NCBI RefSeq assembly: GCF_017635265.1
Contig: NZ_JAGBLU010000128.1
Coordinates: forward strand, 25,618 to 89,617
From: Butyrivibrio sp.
GTDB taxonomy: Bacteria; Bacillota; Clostridia; Lachnospirales; Lachnospiraceae
DNA length: 64,000 nt
Reading direction: 5' to 3'
The position numbers and the translations under genes were made by a program. The notes beneath the pieces are model-generated. The model saw only the letters and a program-made list of their open reading frames with translations. It did not search any database and was not told the origin of the DNA. Shown in pieces: positions 18,600 to 26,663 of the stretch. The number at the start of each line of letters is the position of its first letter. Position 1 is the first letter of the stretch.

Positions 18600-19552
18600 T
18601 GATAAATCACCCTCACAAAATGATCCGCCATATATGCATTGCATTCGGCGTTTACATGTATGTTATCCAGTAGCCATGTGGAACTGTTATCCTCATCTAT
18701 TGTTCCATAATAGTTATCCACAAAAGAAACACCTGTCGCTCCGGACACATCAATCATAAACTGAAGATAGGTTGTTAGCTTACCATTTCCAAAATCGTAT
18801 CTGTCACCGCTCACAAGCTGCCCCGATGAATCATAGGCGTAACACATAGGGAATGACATACACACAATTCTTATGAATGGATACTTCTCCTGAATCAGTT
18901 TAATACCTGCATTAAGAGCACCGCTAAAAGTGACAGGATCACTGTCATTGTCCGGATTCATACCAACTCTTAAATTAAGATAATCCTGTGCGTTGTAAAA
19001 AATAACCAGAGTATCTACAGTATTAAAATCAAGATTTTCCAAAAGTTCCGCACTCTTGTCGTACATTGAGTCCTCAAAGAGAGTTGCTTTTTCAATTAGC
19101 TGATCAAAATCCTCATCATATATGCACCTGGCAACGTTATAAAAACTAAATGCATCAAGAGCATAGTCATCTGTGTATGCAGCATTTTTCATAGCTACTG
19201 TAGAAGCCGGAAAACCGGCATTTAAACAGTTTGAGTTTTCAAGTTTAGACTGAACCTGACTTACAACACCGTTTTCAGAAGTGTCATACGTAAGCGCGTC
19301 ATTTCCAAGGAAAAGAATTGTCTCAGTATCATCTACCTCATGTCCAGCCTTTTTATCCTCTGATAAAAGAAAAATCTGATCAAGAACTTCAATCTCATAG
19401 CTCTCGCCCGTAACTCCTTCAGTCTTGGCAGTTCCCTGATTCCATCTCCAGAGTTTAAAGCCTGAAAAAGCAAGGACACCTACAATTATGGCTATTAGAA
19501 GAATATGTACCCACATGGGAATTTTAATTGAATTTTTATTTGTATCTGACAT
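18596..19552 (-). CDS. Membrane-anchored SGNH-hydrolase-like protein lacking the serine nucleophile
   Basis: The product is 318 aa with an N-terminal membrane helix (about 12-33) and an extracellular SGNH-like domain. The block I position that should read GDS reads FLGNDAL, block III reads FYNAQDYL instead of a GxND-type motif, but the block V Asp/His pair survives in LLDNIHVN. By homology it belongs to the GDSL/SGNH acyl-transfer and esterase fold; the missing Ser suggests a binding protein or a changed chemistry. AGAGG precedes the ATG. It lies between the transporter pair and a GT-C gene. Confidence 0.6.
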   Translation of the reverse strand: MSDTNKNSIKIPMWVHILLIAIIVGVLAFSGFKLWRWNQGTAKTEGVTGESYEIEVLDQIFLLSEDKKAGHEVDDTETILFLGNDALTYDTSENGVVSQVQSKLENSNCLNAGFPASTVAMKNAAYTDDYALDAFSFYNVARCIYDEDFDQLIEKATLFEDSMYDKSAELLENLDFNTVDTLVIFYNAQDYLNLRVGMNPDNDSDPVTFSGALNAGIKLIQEKYPFIRIVCMSFPMCYAYDSSGQLVSGDRYDFGNGKLTTYLQFMIDVSGATGVSFVDNYYGTIDEDNSSTWLLDNIHVNAECNAYMADHFVRVIYQ

Positions 19553-19564
19553 AATAAACCTCTG

Positions 19565-20752
19565 TTATTCCGATTGTTTTAATTTGCTTATGATATCAAT
19601 ACTAATAGCAAAGTATGCAGCCAAATATATTACTGACACAGCTACAAATGGTACTCCATTTATTATATCAAAGTCAAACAGATAATAATTATACACAAGC
19701 ATAGAGCACAAATTAATGGCTATAACTGCAGGTATCATTTTCCGGTTAAACATTATTGTTGCCGCCGTCATAATGATCACTCCCGCATAGTCGTATCTTT
19801 CATGCATTGCCGGCAAAAACAGGTAACAGGTCAAAATTGACCATCCTGCTAAAATAAAAGCTTTTTCATTTGTGATATTTTCTCTGTGCTCAAATACATA
19901 TATAAGTGCAAAAGCAAAAACAGAAATTGCCAAAAGAATGGCCGGAATTCCAAAAACATCATAGCTTGTAAAGCCTAATCTATAAAGCGAGTTTGAAAGC
20001 CAGGTCATCTCATTGTATCCACTATTCTGCCTTAAATAAACTGAATAGGTCTCCCTTATTCCTCTTTGTGCCATAACGCAAGGTATACCGGCAACAACAT
20101 ACATAACAGGTATCCACACAAACTGAAGAACGCTATAGTTCTTTTTTACAAAGTACATAATAATGAAAAAAGGAATAATGAAGATAATCTGCAATTTAAA
20201 AGTAAAACCTATAGCTATAAGGATCAACGCACGTCTGGTTCTATCAGAAAAATAGTAATAAAGCCCCGCTATAATAAATGCTGTGTAAATAGCGTCGCAC
20301 TGTTTCCACAATGCACCATTCATAATTGCTACAGGTAAAAATAGTACGCTTACAGAAACAACTACAGCCTTTTTTTGAGTCTGGCTATCATTGATTCCTG
20401 CAACAAGCATAAGCAACTTATATAAATAATATGCACCAATATACTCCGCTGCACATGAAGTAATTGCTATCCAAAGCCATGGCTCTCCGGGAATTCTGGC
20501 AACGAAGTCAAGGAATATATTGTAAGGAACATAGTAATTGCCAATAGTTCGCTCCAAACCGCCCCAAAAACTGAGACTTTTGTATTCGTTGATCCACGAA
20601 AGAAGCGTCACATTGTAATCGCCTGAAATAGTTTGCGGTGCAAGACAAACTCTCATCAGCACTGAAAACAGCAAAAGCGCCCCGATACATATCTGAAACA
20701 TATATTTTTGAAAAAAGTCCGTTATAACTTCATCTATCCTATAGCGTTTCAT
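19565..20752 (-). CDS. GT-C-type membrane glycosyltransferase (paralogue of 44451-45695)
   Basis: The product is 395 aa with about ten helices. The first outer loop contains ISGDYNVTLLSWINEYK with the acidic residue expected for GT-C catalysis, followed by ERTIGNYYVPYNIFLDF and EPWLW. The late loop LPAMHERYDYAG is shared with the protein at 44451-45695, as are the lengths, the GALWKQ-D-Y helix and the FKLQ-IFFI segment, so the two are clear paralogues. These resemble mannosyl/rhamnosyl-type GT-C enzymes that use polyprenyl-phosphate sugars on the outer face. The donor is unknown. Confidence 0.75.
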   Translation of the reverse strand: MKRYRIDEVITDFFQKYMFQICIGALLLFSVLMRVCLAPQTISGDYNVTLLSWINEYKSLSFWGGLERTIGNYYVPYNIFLDFVARIPGEPWLWIAITSCAAEYIGAYYLYKLLMLVAGINDSQTQKKAVVVSVSVLFLPVAIMNGALWKQCDAIYTAFIIAGLYYYFSDRTRRALILIAIGFTFKLQIIFIIPFFIIMYFVKKNYSVLQFVWIPVMYVVAGIPCVMAQRGIRETYSVYLRQNSGYNEMTWLSNSLYRLGFTSYDVFGIPAILLAISVFAFALIYVFEHRENITNEKAFILAGWSILTCYLFLPAMHERYDYAGVIIMTAATIMFNRKMIPAVIAINLCSMLVYNYYLFDFDIINGVPFVAVSVIYLAAYFAISIDIISKLKQSE

Positions 20753-20765
20753 TTCACTTCCCCAA

Positions 20766-22244
20766 TTACTCTTCTCTGATATTTGTTATAGAATTAAGGC
20801 CATATGCCCAAGCAACTCCTTGATTTATCCTTCCGTCTGCCTCTTCCAGTAAAAAGAATGAATAATAGTTTTCAATTCCATCAGGATTTAAAGCTACATC
20901 TACCACAATATCTTCTCCCTGATGATTTGAGAAATCCTCTATCATTGCCCTTGTCTCATTGTAATGATCCTGAAATTCATGCCTATAAAGTTGAGCTACC
21001 TGACGATAAGCTTTATAACTCTTTACATTAAATCCTGAAAGAGCATTAGCAAGAACACAGATAAAAACCAATAACACTAAAACAGCCTTTCTGTTTTCTT
21101 TATTTATACCCTTATTCATAGCTACTCCAAGCATAATGCCAAGATTGGCTGAAGAATATATAAATGCAAACAATCCGACAAAAACACACCTTGGTGGCAT
21201 CCATGGAACATTATATCCTGTAGTTACAGGGAAAATCACAGCAAATGGTGAAAAAATCGCAAATAATCCTGAAATAATCCATGCTTTTGCATTGGCTGTC
21301 ATCTTATCAGCAACTAAAAATCCACATATAACAAACAGAATGAATACAGCTAAATAGTTTGTTCTTTCATCATGTCCAAACAACCAGTTCACATTGGACC
21401 ACCAAACATTAAATGTATCTCCCAGCGATTTTAAAATATCAAGTTCTCCTTCGCTCGACTGTCTGACAAAATTTCCGGGAGCAACAGCATTTATAAGGGC
21501 TCCAATAAAAGAAACGCCAAACATTATCATATTGCTTTTTGATACTTTTCCATTCTTCACTGAATAATAAATGAAAAGGCTAAGTAACAAATAGCACGCA
21601 GTACCTGTTATTGCCAGGGATGCTCCAACTGCACAGAATCCGGAAACACAGGATATTATCACCCATTTGTTTCCTTTCGCATTTTCTCTGTTTGCCATCA
21701 TGAATGCTGTAGCTGATATAAGCATAAGCGAAAATGGGAATGTATAAACTGATGCTCCAACCCACCACTCATATATCTCAGCAAATGACTCATATTGAGT
21801 CATTGCAAATACTACGCCAGCCATTACTAATGTTTTTACATAAAGCGGAATCTTTCCAATTCCATCCAAAAAAGTATTGATAAACCACAGAAGCGTTGCA
21901 AAAACAAGGGCTGAATTCAAAACCATCCAAAAGCGAAGCATTGGAAATCCGCCATGTGTCACAGGTGTAAAAAAGACACCAAAAAATTCTGAAAAATATG
22001 TTCCCTGATGGGTCATATAAACCCATGCAGCATATTTACATGACAAAACAAAATTTTCAAGAAGAGATACTCCTTTTACTCCGGCATCCTGAGCATACCA
22101 ATAATCATCAGATACAAAAACCGAAAACCAGGAAACGGTTATAACAATTCCTGCCATAAAAACAATCCCTAGAATTGCCAATCCCAAAATCAGTCTTTTT
22201 ACAAAACTTTCCGCATTTTCCCTATTAATCCCACTTTTATTCAT
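20766..22244 (-). CDS. Polytopic membrane protein (DUF6056-like), probable GT-C
   Basis: The product is 492 aa with about 11 helices and a soluble C-terminal tail of about 80 residues. The first outer loop has FVSDDYWYAQDAG, the acidic pair and aromatic residues that mark this membrane family, and further on FAEIYEWWVGASVYTFPF and VAPGNFVRQS. A second family member is at 49983-51593 with ADDFS, YWYSGAINYTFTFG and FGPGNSNRF in equivalent places. The family name is recalled from memory and should be checked. A role as an extracytoplasmic sugar transferase is inferred from fold and context. Confidence 0.65.
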   Translation of the reverse strand: MNKSGINRENAESFVKRLILGLAILGIVFMAGIVITVSWFSVFVSDDYWYAQDAGVKGVSLLENFVLSCKYAAWVYMTHQGTYFSEFFGVFFTPVTHGGFPMLRFWMVLNSALVFATLLWFINTFLDGIGKIPLYVKTLVMAGVVFAMTQYESFAEIYEWWVGASVYTFPFSLMLISATAFMMANRENAKGNKWVIISCVSGFCAVGASLAITGTACYLLLSLFIYYSVKNGKVSKSNMIMFGVSFIGALINAVAPGNFVRQSSEGELDILKSLGDTFNVWWSNVNWLFGHDERTNYLAVFILFVICGFLVADKMTANAKAWIISGLFAIFSPFAVIFPVTTGYNVPWMPPRCVFVGLFAFIYSSANLGIMLGVAMNKGINKENRKAVLVLLVFICVLANALSGFNVKSYKAYRQVAQLYRHEFQDHYNETRAMIEDFSNHQGEDIVVDVALNPDGIENYYSFFLLEEADGRINQGVAWAYGLNSITNIREE

Positions 22245-22260
22245 AACACACCAAATCCTT

Positions 22261-23340
22261 CTACCACTCCTTATTTAATAATTCATTAAAATCAAATGAA
22301 TCTATCATATCCCACATCTTATTTAATTCACTCTCCATTTCATCTAAAGAATGAATTTCATAATTACCATCACTAAAGCATTTTACCATAAATCTATTAA
22401 TGTCGGGTTTATAATGTGTATAGTCCGCATAGTTATTGAGGTCTAAGGTCTCCGGCATAGTTTGAAAATAAAACAAATGAACATTGTCATACTCAAGGAG
22501 TCTTTCCGCAACATATTGATACTGACTAAATGTTGCGGAAAGGGTATTTTCCTGCATTACGTTATGCCAATACAATATACTGTATGGTGGGAAAAAGAAA
22601 TAGAACTGTGTATTCGGATTATTTTCCACAAATGGAAGTATATTTACTTCAAGATTCTCTTTTGTCTGAGGTAAAAGAGCATCTGCTGCCGTTTCTTCAT
22701 CCACATACTCCGGTTCATCATAGTTATGCATAACCCATTGAATATTGTAATAATCAGGTGTCCACCAGCTGGCATAGATCTCCGATAAGTCAGATCCCTG
22801 TCCCTGTATCATAGGGCGCATTATGTACTGAAGAAGAACATCCTTGTTAAGCAGATATTTAACATCGTTAAGATAGTTATTATCATACAGATATTCCGGA
22901 AGCGGATACTTTGTGGTCTCTGTATCTGCAGTCATTGTTGGAATATCCATGGCAAAAAAGACTGCTTTTACATCGCTGTTTTTTCTGGCATTGGTATTCT
23001 TATCAAAAACAATTGACAAAATGTTATAATCATCTTTGGGATACGCTCCGCTATAACTGAGTTTAATAGTATCCACGTCAAGCAACTCTTTAAAATCATC
23101 GGTATCAAAATTAACTGTCATGGATGAGCCTATGATGCATCCCTCGTACTTCATATTTTTTGCCATACCGGGATTTTGACTGAGCTGATTGTCCACCACA
23201 TAAGGGAATCCTTCTAAAGGTGCATGGTAATGGAAAAATGGATCCACATATATCACTATTCCTCCGCATATAATAAACACAGTCACTATCAGCCCAATTA
23301 AAATTATAAATTGATTTCTATATTTCTTTTCATCCTTCAT
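22261..23340 (-). CDS. Membrane-anchored SGNH-like protein, partner of MBOAT acyltransferase
   Basis: The product is 359 aa with one N-terminal helix (about 10-32) and an extracellular domain. Block I is IIGSSMTVNF with the nucleophile-position Ser, and the C-terminal Asp/His pair appears in YADYTHYKP. The neighbour upstream is an MBOAT protein (23410-24954), the standard pairing in AlgI/AlgJ-, PatA/PatB- and DltB/DltD-like acyl-transfer systems. The SGNH protein would receive the acyl group delivered across the membrane and place it on the glycan. The acyl group is probably acetate, by analogy only. Confidence 0.78.
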   Translation of the reverse strand: MKDEKKYRNQFIILIGLIVTVFIICGGIVIYVDPFFHYHAPLEGFPYVVDNQLSQNPGMAKNMKYEGCIIGSSMTVNFDTDDFKELLDVDTIKLSYSGAYPKDDYNILSIVFDKNTNARKNSDVKAVFFAMDIPTMTADTETTKYPLPEYLYDNNYLNDVKYLLNKDVLLQYIMRPMIQGQGSDLSEIYASWWTPDYYNIQWVMHNYDEPEYVDEETAADALLPQTKENLEVNILPFVENNPNTQFYFFFPPYSILYWHNVMQENTLSATFSQYQYVAERLLEYDNVHLFYFQTMPETLDLNNYADYTHYKPDINRFMVKCFSDGNYEIHSLDEMESELNKMWDMIDSFDFNELLNKEW

Positions 23341-23409
23341 CTATTTAAATCGTCCTCAAATACGGCAACAAACTGCCACTTGTTACACATTTAATATATG
23401 AATCAAAAA

Positions 23410-24954
23410 TCAGAAGTTCATGTACAGGAACGTACTTACGCCACCAAAGCTAAGAACACACCATACCAGCAATATTGCTGTAAAAAATGTTGTCAATAAG
23501 CTTATCCTACACTCTTTGGCAAAATAGATTGCTTTCTTAGAAAAAAATACAATCACAATTGCCACGGCCAGAAACAGCCACATACAAAGATCCCATGAAA
23601 AATTGTAATTAACAATAGGCGTAAGCTTAAACACATACCATATCTCATCAAGCCTGAAATAGTTGGCAAAGTCACTGTAATAGGGCCTGATACCACCGCT
23701 GAACATACGCTCAAATAAAAGAAGCGCATCAGAAACAGTGTTTGCTCTAAAGAATACCCAGGCGACTGTTACATAAATAAATGTGAAAAGTTGTTTTCCA
23801 CAATTTGTCAGACAAATAAGTGTTTTATCCACAGTGGTATGATTTTCATTGTGTTTATTGCTTTCACCGGTAGGTAGTTCATTCTTTTGCCTTCTAACAA
23901 TCAAATCCTCTTTTACCCTTGTCATCACATTTAAAGCACCATGCATCACGCCCCAAATAATAAAAGTCCAGCCACTTCCATGCCATAATCCGCTCACAAG
24001 AAAAACTATCATTATGTTGACATAGGTTCTGACAGTTCCTTTTCTGCTGCCCCCAAGGGGAATATAAATGTATTTGGTAAAAAACTTTGTAAGTGTAATA
24101 TGCCACCTATTCCAAAAATCAATTATGTTAACCGCCTTGTACGGAGAGTCAAAGTTAATACTAAGCTCAAATCCCATAATCATGCAAATTCCACCAGCTA
24201 CATCACAATAACCACTAAAGTCAAAATAAATCTGAAAAGAGTAGAATATAGCAACCAGCACAGCCTCCCACCAGCCAAGTGTTGCTAACGAGTTGTATCC
24301 ATAATCTACAGCCTGACCTATAGTATCAGCCAATATCACCTTCTTAAATAGTCCAATAGATATGAGCAGAAGTCCTCTCATAACAATTTCCCAATCAAAT
24401 TTGTGTCGTGATGACTCTTGTAATTGATCGTTATAATCACCATAGCTCATCAGCGGTCCCTGGAGAAGTTTCGGAAAAAAAAGAATATAAGAAAGATACT
24501 CTAACAGTTCAAACTTCCTGATTTCCCCACGATAAGACTCCACCAAGTATGATATCTGGTTAAAAGTATAAAAACTGATAGCAATTGGAAAGAATATGCC
24601 ACTAAACTTAAAAAAAAGCAGAGTAAGTACATTAAATCCTATCCCTACCGCCAACAATATTATTACTTTTTGCTTTCCTTTTTTTGTGAAAAAGCTGTCT
24701 GAAACTGCCTTATCTCCATAATTTTCAGACTTCAATCCCCGGATAAAGAACAAATTAACCGCAATGCTTAGTGCAAGAACTAATAGATTTTTAATTCCAA
24801 AAAGAGCATAAAAAACTAATGAGCCTGCAATTATCCACAAATTGCACAGTCTCATTAGTCTATCACCAGTTCTAAAAAAATGCCTTATTATAAAATACCC
24901 AATGACAAATACCGGCAAAAATGCCAGCATAAACTCATATGAATTAAATAACAT
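23410..24954 (-). CDS. MBOAT O-acyltransferase (first copy)
   Basis: The product is 514 aa with 11-12 helices. MBOAT landmarks are WNRWHITLTKFF and the conserved-histidine motif SGLWHGSGWTFIIWG, preceded by FSGYCDVAGGICMIMGF, all typical of AlgI/DltB-type proteins. It moves an acyl group from a cytoplasmic donor to an extracellular acceptor on the polysaccharide. The SGNH partner is the next gene downstream (22261-23340). GGGGAG lies just before the ATG. A second MBOAT is at 33056-34525. Confidence 0.93.
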   Translation of the reverse strand: MLFNSYEFMLAFLPVFVIGYFIIRHFFRTGDRLMRLCNLWIIAGSLVFYALFGIKNLLVLALSIAVNLFFIRGLKSENYGDKAVSDSFFTKKGKQKVIILLAVGIGFNVLTLLFFKFSGIFFPIAISFYTFNQISYLVESYRGEIRKFELLEYLSYILFFPKLLQGPLMSYGDYNDQLQESSRHKFDWEIVMRGLLLISIGLFKKVILADTIGQAVDYGYNSLATLGWWEAVLVAIFYSFQIYFDFSGYCDVAGGICMIMGFELSINFDSPYKAVNIIDFWNRWHITLTKFFTKYIYIPLGGSRKGTVRTYVNIMIVFLVSGLWHGSGWTFIIWGVMHGALNVMTRVKEDLIVRRQKNELPTGESNKHNENHTTVDKTLICLTNCGKQLFTFIYVTVAWVFFRANTVSDALLLFERMFSGGIRPYYSDFANYFRLDEIWYVFKLTPIVNYNFSWDLCMWLFLAVAIVIVFFSKKAIYFAKECRISLLTTFFTAILLVWCVLSFGGVSTFLYMNF

Positions 24955-24962
24955 AACTCCCC

Positions 24963-25676
24963 TTACTTAAGCCACTCGCTTCTCTTACTTATAAGTAGCG
25001 CCTTAAAAATATCAATGTCATCTACTGTTGTGAGCTTAATATTCTTTTCAGATCCTTGTGAAAAGTACACCTTTTTTCCCATTTCAATCATAAGCGTGCA
25101 GGACGCTACAGATGCTGTTATTCCTTTTTCAAGTGCCTGTCTGTGAAGATCACAAATTTCTCCAAGTTTGAACCCTTGAGGAGTCTGAGTTCTTTTTAGT
25201 TTATCTCTGGAGTATGTTTCTTCCGAAACTATTCCGTCTTCAGTTGTGAGCATGGCTTCAGCACACGGAATTGCAGTAATGGCATTTCCATACTGTTTAG
25301 TCTTCATGATGCAATCTGATATTATCTCAGCTGAAACCATAGGCCTTATGGCATCATGAATCAGAACTATGGTGTCCCTGTCAAAAAACTTTTCCAGTTC
25401 ATATACTCCGTTTCGTATGGACCCCTGTCCATTATCGCCGCCATTAACAACATGTTCAAGTTTTGTTATGTTGAACTGTTTAGCGTAAGCTAAAAGCATC
25501 TGCTCCCAGCCCTCAACACACACAACCGCAATTGAATCTATTTCAGGATGGTTCTGAAAAGCCTCCAGAGTGTACACGATAACCGGTTTTTCATTAACCG
25601 TTAAAAACTGTTTTGGAATATCCTGATGCATTCTTGCGCCAGTGCCGCCGGCTATAATCAGTGCTACAGTCTTCAT
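24963..25676 (-). CDS. IspD/TarI-family cytidylyltransferase
   Basis: The product is 237 aa, the usual length for IspD and TarI. It begins MKTVALIIAGGTGARM and has IPKQFLTVNEKPVIVYTL, VLIHDAIRPMV and TQTPQGFKL, the shared CTP-binding and catalytic blocks of this family. IspD makes CDP-methylerythritol; TarI/Bcs1 makes CDP-ribitol. Its position next to a LicD-type phosphotransferase inside a surface-glycan operon favours the second use or a related CDP-polyol, though no TarJ-like reductase is present. The cytidylyltransferase call is firm; the substrate is not. Confidence 0.85.
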   Translation of the reverse strand: MKTVALIIAGGTGARMHQDIPKQFLTVNEKPVIVYTLEAFQNHPEIDSIAVVCVEGWEQMLLAYAKQFNITKLEHVVNGGDNGQGSIRNGVYELEKFFDRDTIVLIHDAIRPMVSAEIISDCIMKTKQYGNAITAIPCAEAMLTTEDGIVSEETYSRDKLKRTQTPQGFKLGEICDLHRQALEKGITASVASCTLMIEMGKKVYFSQGSEKNIKLTTVDDIDIFKALLISKRSEWLK

Positions 25677-25724
25677 AATCTATCCTCTTTTCAATACTAA
25701 TATTTCATTTTCCACGAACATAAA

Positions 25725-26603
25725 TCACTCTTTGATTATATTAACGTGCATGGGTATTCTATTTTCTTCCGGTGGAAGTGACATATAATCCCCATAAGTC
25801 TTTGTAAGCCATTTATCATGAAGCTTGGGGATGGGAAATGCTTTCCCATGGATATAAGCTGTATCAGGACCGTTAACCAAATGTTCAGAGTCAAAATCAA
25901 GGCCCCAGTATCTTGGATCCGGCTGTTCATTGGAAATAAACAACATATTCCCCTCACCTGCATTGGAATCGCCATTCTCATCAATGTCAGATGCAAGCTT
26001 GGCAATTCCTCCCTTGACCTGAAGTTTCATATATTTAGTAGCTATTTTTTGAAATGGTATACATTTCCCAATACTTGCAAGTATAAATGCCACAGCCTTC
26101 ATTCCGCCCTTAAACTTGCCATAATCCACATATGGCCTGTGTCCCATGGCAAGGGCATAGAGTAGCTTCATCATTGTAAGTTGCATCTTGTGGTCATCTG
26201 CCTCAATATCAAAAACAAACATATCCAAAGTAGGATGTGAATATCTGTTTTCATAGAAGTCCTCAGCACCAAATGTTGTTCCTTCATAAGTCAGATTCAT
26301 ATCTGCGACCTTGGTAATAAAATCAAAAAACTGAGGATATCTCTCAAATCTTAAAAGCTTAAACCTTGAATTCGCCTCTTTTTCAAAAACTTCCAAAAAC
26401 TTCTCGTAATCTTTTCGTAAAAATAAAATATCAACGTCATCATCCCAAGGTATGAAATCCTGATGTCTTATTGCCCCAAGGAAAGTGCCTCCATGAAGAT
26501 AATACTGTATCCCATGCTTTTTGCAAATTCTGTCCACTTCAGAGAGCATGGCAAAATCTGACTCATGCACCCTTTTTAAATATTCCTGTACTTCTTTTTC
26601 CAT
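25725..26603 (-). CDS. LicD-family phosphotransferase
   Basis: The product is 292 aa. The LicD signature is complete: YYLHGGTFLGAIRHQDFIPWDDDVDI near residues 31-57, with the paired metal-binding aspartates of the nucleotidyltransferase fold. LicD proteins move phosphocholine or other phospho-alcohols from a CDP-activated donor onto sugars of surface polymers. The cytidylyltransferase just downstream (24963) could supply the CDP donor. The ribosome site is weak. Cytoplasmic, no membrane helices. Confidence 0.9.
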   Translation of the reverse strand: MEKEVQEYLKRVHESDFAMLSEVDRICKKHGIQYYLHGGTFLGAIRHQDFIPWDDDVDILFLRKDYEKFLEVFEKEANSRFKLLRFERYPQFFDFITKVADMNLTYEGTTFGAEDFYENRYSHPTLDMFVFDIEADDHKMQLTMMKLLYALAMGHRPYVDYGKFKGGMKAVAFILASIGKCIPFQKIATKYMKLQVKGGIAKLASDIDENGDSNAGEGNMLFISNEQPDPRYWGLDFDSEHLVNGPDTAYIHGKAFPIPKLHDKWLTKTYGDYMSLPPEENRIPMHVNIIKE

Positions 26604-26663
26604 AAAACTTATTATTTCTTTCTAAAAAACTTATTTTTTCTAAACACAAATACATAGATATGC

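Noticed and set aside
24963-25676. Plain housekeeping IspD
   Set aside because: Not excluded by sequence, but the LicD neighbour and operon context favour a CDP-polyol role, so no gene symbol was given.
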